From NCBI GenBank assembly GCA_027052485.1, contig JALUFA010000024.1:1-6036 (forward strand): a stretch of 6,036 nucleotides of DNA. The letters run 5' to 3'. Below are positions 4,981 to 6,036 of this stretch, piece after piece. The position numbers and the translations under genes are program-made. The notes beneath the pieces were generated by a model. The model saw only the letters and a program-made list of their open reading frames with translations. It made no database searches and was not told the DNA's origin. Position 1 is the first letter of the stretch. Each line of letters opens with the position of its first letter. This stretch comes from Hydrogenothermaceae bacterium (GTDB taxonomy: Bacteria; Aquificota; Aquificia; Aquificales; Hydrogenothermaceae).

Positions 4981-6036
4981 GTTTTACCTTTACTGTTAAT
5001 GGATAGTACTTTTTAAGCTTTTCTTTTAAAGCTTTTATGACTTTCTCTTTTTCTTTCTCATCCTTTACAAAAATCTCCAATTTTGCTGAAAAGCCTTTTT
5101 CTTTAGGAAGTGCCACCTTTACTTCTGCAGAAGGAACGACAGACCTTGCAAGATTTATAAACTCTTCAACAAGCTCATCAAGTTTCTCTAAAAGTTTCTC
5201 TCTTTCCTCAAGTTTCCAGTCTATATACTCTTTGATTTTCACATTTGTAAAAAATCTGTATCCAAGTTCAAAGAGCAGCGTCAAAACAAACACAACAAAA
5301 GCTGAGTAAAGGTACTGGGGTGAGTGTTCTAGGTTATAGCCAACAAGTACTATAGCTGACAACACGCATAGCAAAAAGGCAATAAAAGATATCCATCTGT
5401 TTGATTTTGTTTCTCTGTAGAGCTTAAAGTTAGCTAGGTTTACAAACGCAAAAATCGTTAAAAATCCTAGACTACCTGCAACTGATATGTTTTCAACATT
5501 AAAGGAAACGGCAAAAATGATAGTAAAGATACTTAGTATCAAAAGACCTTCCGTACCATGTTTCCAGATTTTTTTTGTGAAGGATTTTGGCAGTGCCCCA
5601 AGCTTTGCAACAAGATAACTGACCCTTGCACTTCCGTAGAGGGTAGCGTTGATAGCCGAGGCTGTGGAGAGTATAGCTGCAATACCTATCAGAACAAATC
5701 CAGCCTTACCTAGAAAAGGCTCAGCAGCAACTGCCAGAGCGTAGTCTTTATATTTTACCACCTGCTCGTAGGTTAGATTACCAACGGCAACAATCGCTAC
5801 TACAACATAGATGATTATCACCGTTGAAACTGCAGCATAGTAGGCTTTTGGTAAAGTACGTTCTGGGTCTTCTACGTCCTGGGCTGTGTTTGCTATCAGC
5901 TCAAAGCCCTCATATGCTAGAAAGATTATAAGCCCTCCAGTCAAAATCTTAAGTAAACTCTCCCAGTGCTCCGGTGAAAGCCTTGAAAAATCAGCAGTGA
6001 AAAACCCTAGAGCAGAAAACAAAACCAGTATTCCAA
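4946..6036 (-). CDS. APC-superfamily amino acid permease with cytosolic C-terminal domain (N-terminus outside window)
   Basis: The frame is open to the right edge, so the true start lies beyond 6036; a TTG at 6022 is an internal Leu codon, not a start. About 363 codons are visible. Numbering from 6022, the strongest signature is FLAYEGFELIANTAQDVEDP (34-53) followed by RTLPKAYYAA, the TM6 to TM7 region of APC amino acid transporters. Six more hydrophobic segments follow at about 61-81, 105-127, 158-175, 180-200, 211-230 and 237-257. About five N-terminal helices should be missing. After the last helix comes a soluble, highly charged tail (about 262-358): a heptad-like helix (WKLEEREKLLEKLDELVEEF), then a likely strand-strand-helix-strand unit (AEVKVAL, SAKLEIFV, KEKVIKALKEKLKKYY, LTVKVKL). 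Many plain permeases stop at the twelfth helix. Substrate is unknown; an amino acid or polyamine is the family expectation. It runs convergent to mqnA with a 35-bp overlap. Confidence 0.85.
   Translation of the reverse strand, partial: GILVLFSALGFFTADFSRLSPEHWESLLKILTGGLIIFLAYEGFELIANTAQDVEDPERTLPKAYYAAVSTVIIIYVVVAIVAVGNLTYEQVVKYKDYALAVAAEPFLGKAGFVLIGIAAILSTASAINATLYGSARVSYLVAKLGALPKSFTKKIWKHGTEGLLILSIFTIIFAVSFNVENISVAGSLGFLTIFAFVNLANFKLYRETKSNRWISFIAFLLCVLSAIVLVGYNLEHSPQYLYSAFVVFVLTLLFELGYRFFTNVKIKEYIDWKLEEREKLLEKLDELVEEFINLARSVVPSAEVKVALPKEKGFSAKLEIFVKDEKEKEKVIKALKEKLKKYYPLTVKVKLKQTENEKRGD

Noticed and set aside
5015..5034. Inverted repeat AAGCTTT / AAAGCTT with a 6-nt loop, followed by a few T residues, as a terminator for mqnA
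   Set aside because: The stem has only two G-C pairs, the T run is short, and it lies within permease codons for a Lys-rich helix (KALKEKLKK) that explain the repetition.
5037..5309. 90-codon plus-strand frame opposite the permease tail
   Set aside because: Its Ser/Phe-rich, near-repetitive translation is the mirror of Lys/Glu-rich codons on the other strand.
6020..6022. TTG as the start of the permease
   Set aside because: The frame stays open through 6036 with hydrophobic residues (GILV), and the APC fold would lack its first five helices; it is an internal Leu codon of a gene cut by the window edge.

Overview
The window is a dense, AT-rich bacterial segment with seven CDSs, five complete in coding sense plus a gene cut by the right edge and the last 32 codons of a gene cut by the left edge; an eighth, complete hypothetical gene of 107 codons completes the set. 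It suggests a thermophilic, diderm bacterium of the Aquificota type, perhaps Hydrogenothermaceae such as Persephonella or Sulfurihydrogenibium. This is an inference from protein style (Lys/Glu/Ile rich), codon use (many AAA, ATA and AGA/AGG), very tight packing, an LPS/Kdo gene and a futalosine-route menaquinone gene. No rRNA, marker gene or database match fixes the taxon.

Left block (1-1054, + strand): the Cys-rich C-terminal tail of an unidentified protein overlaps by GTGA the gene for D-arabinose-5-phosphate isomerase (kdsD), the entry step of Kdo synthesis for LPS. All catalytic residues known for the E. coli enzyme can be placed.

Middle block (3058 down to 1047, - strand): an apparent operon of a 107-residue protein of unknown function, the 2'-O-methyltransferase TlyA (type I length, 23S rRNA) and a LysR-type regulator. 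Gaps are 4 bp and then a 14-bp overlap. The LysR gene converges on kdsD with an 8-bp overlap.

Right block (3156-4980, + strand): a TauE/SafE-family anion exporter overlaps mqnA (chorismate dehydratase, first step of futalosine menaquinone synthesis) by 8 bp. Converging on it from the right edge is an APC-superfamily amino acid permease with an unusual cytosolic C-terminal extension; the two genes overlap by 35 bp in opposite strands.

The only real intergenic gap (3059-3155, 97 bp) lies between the divergent blocks. It holds plausible back-to-back promoters that share bases, and a 7-bp direct repeat at a 22-bp period. The genes look mostly like housekeeping functions (envelope, ribosome modification, quinone, transport). 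I found no mobile element, CRISPR array, RNA gene or defence system, and nothing that amounts to a new multi-gene system. The best leads are the permease C-terminal domain, the small unknown protein led into the tlyA operon, the shared divergent control region and the Cys-rich tail at the left edge.
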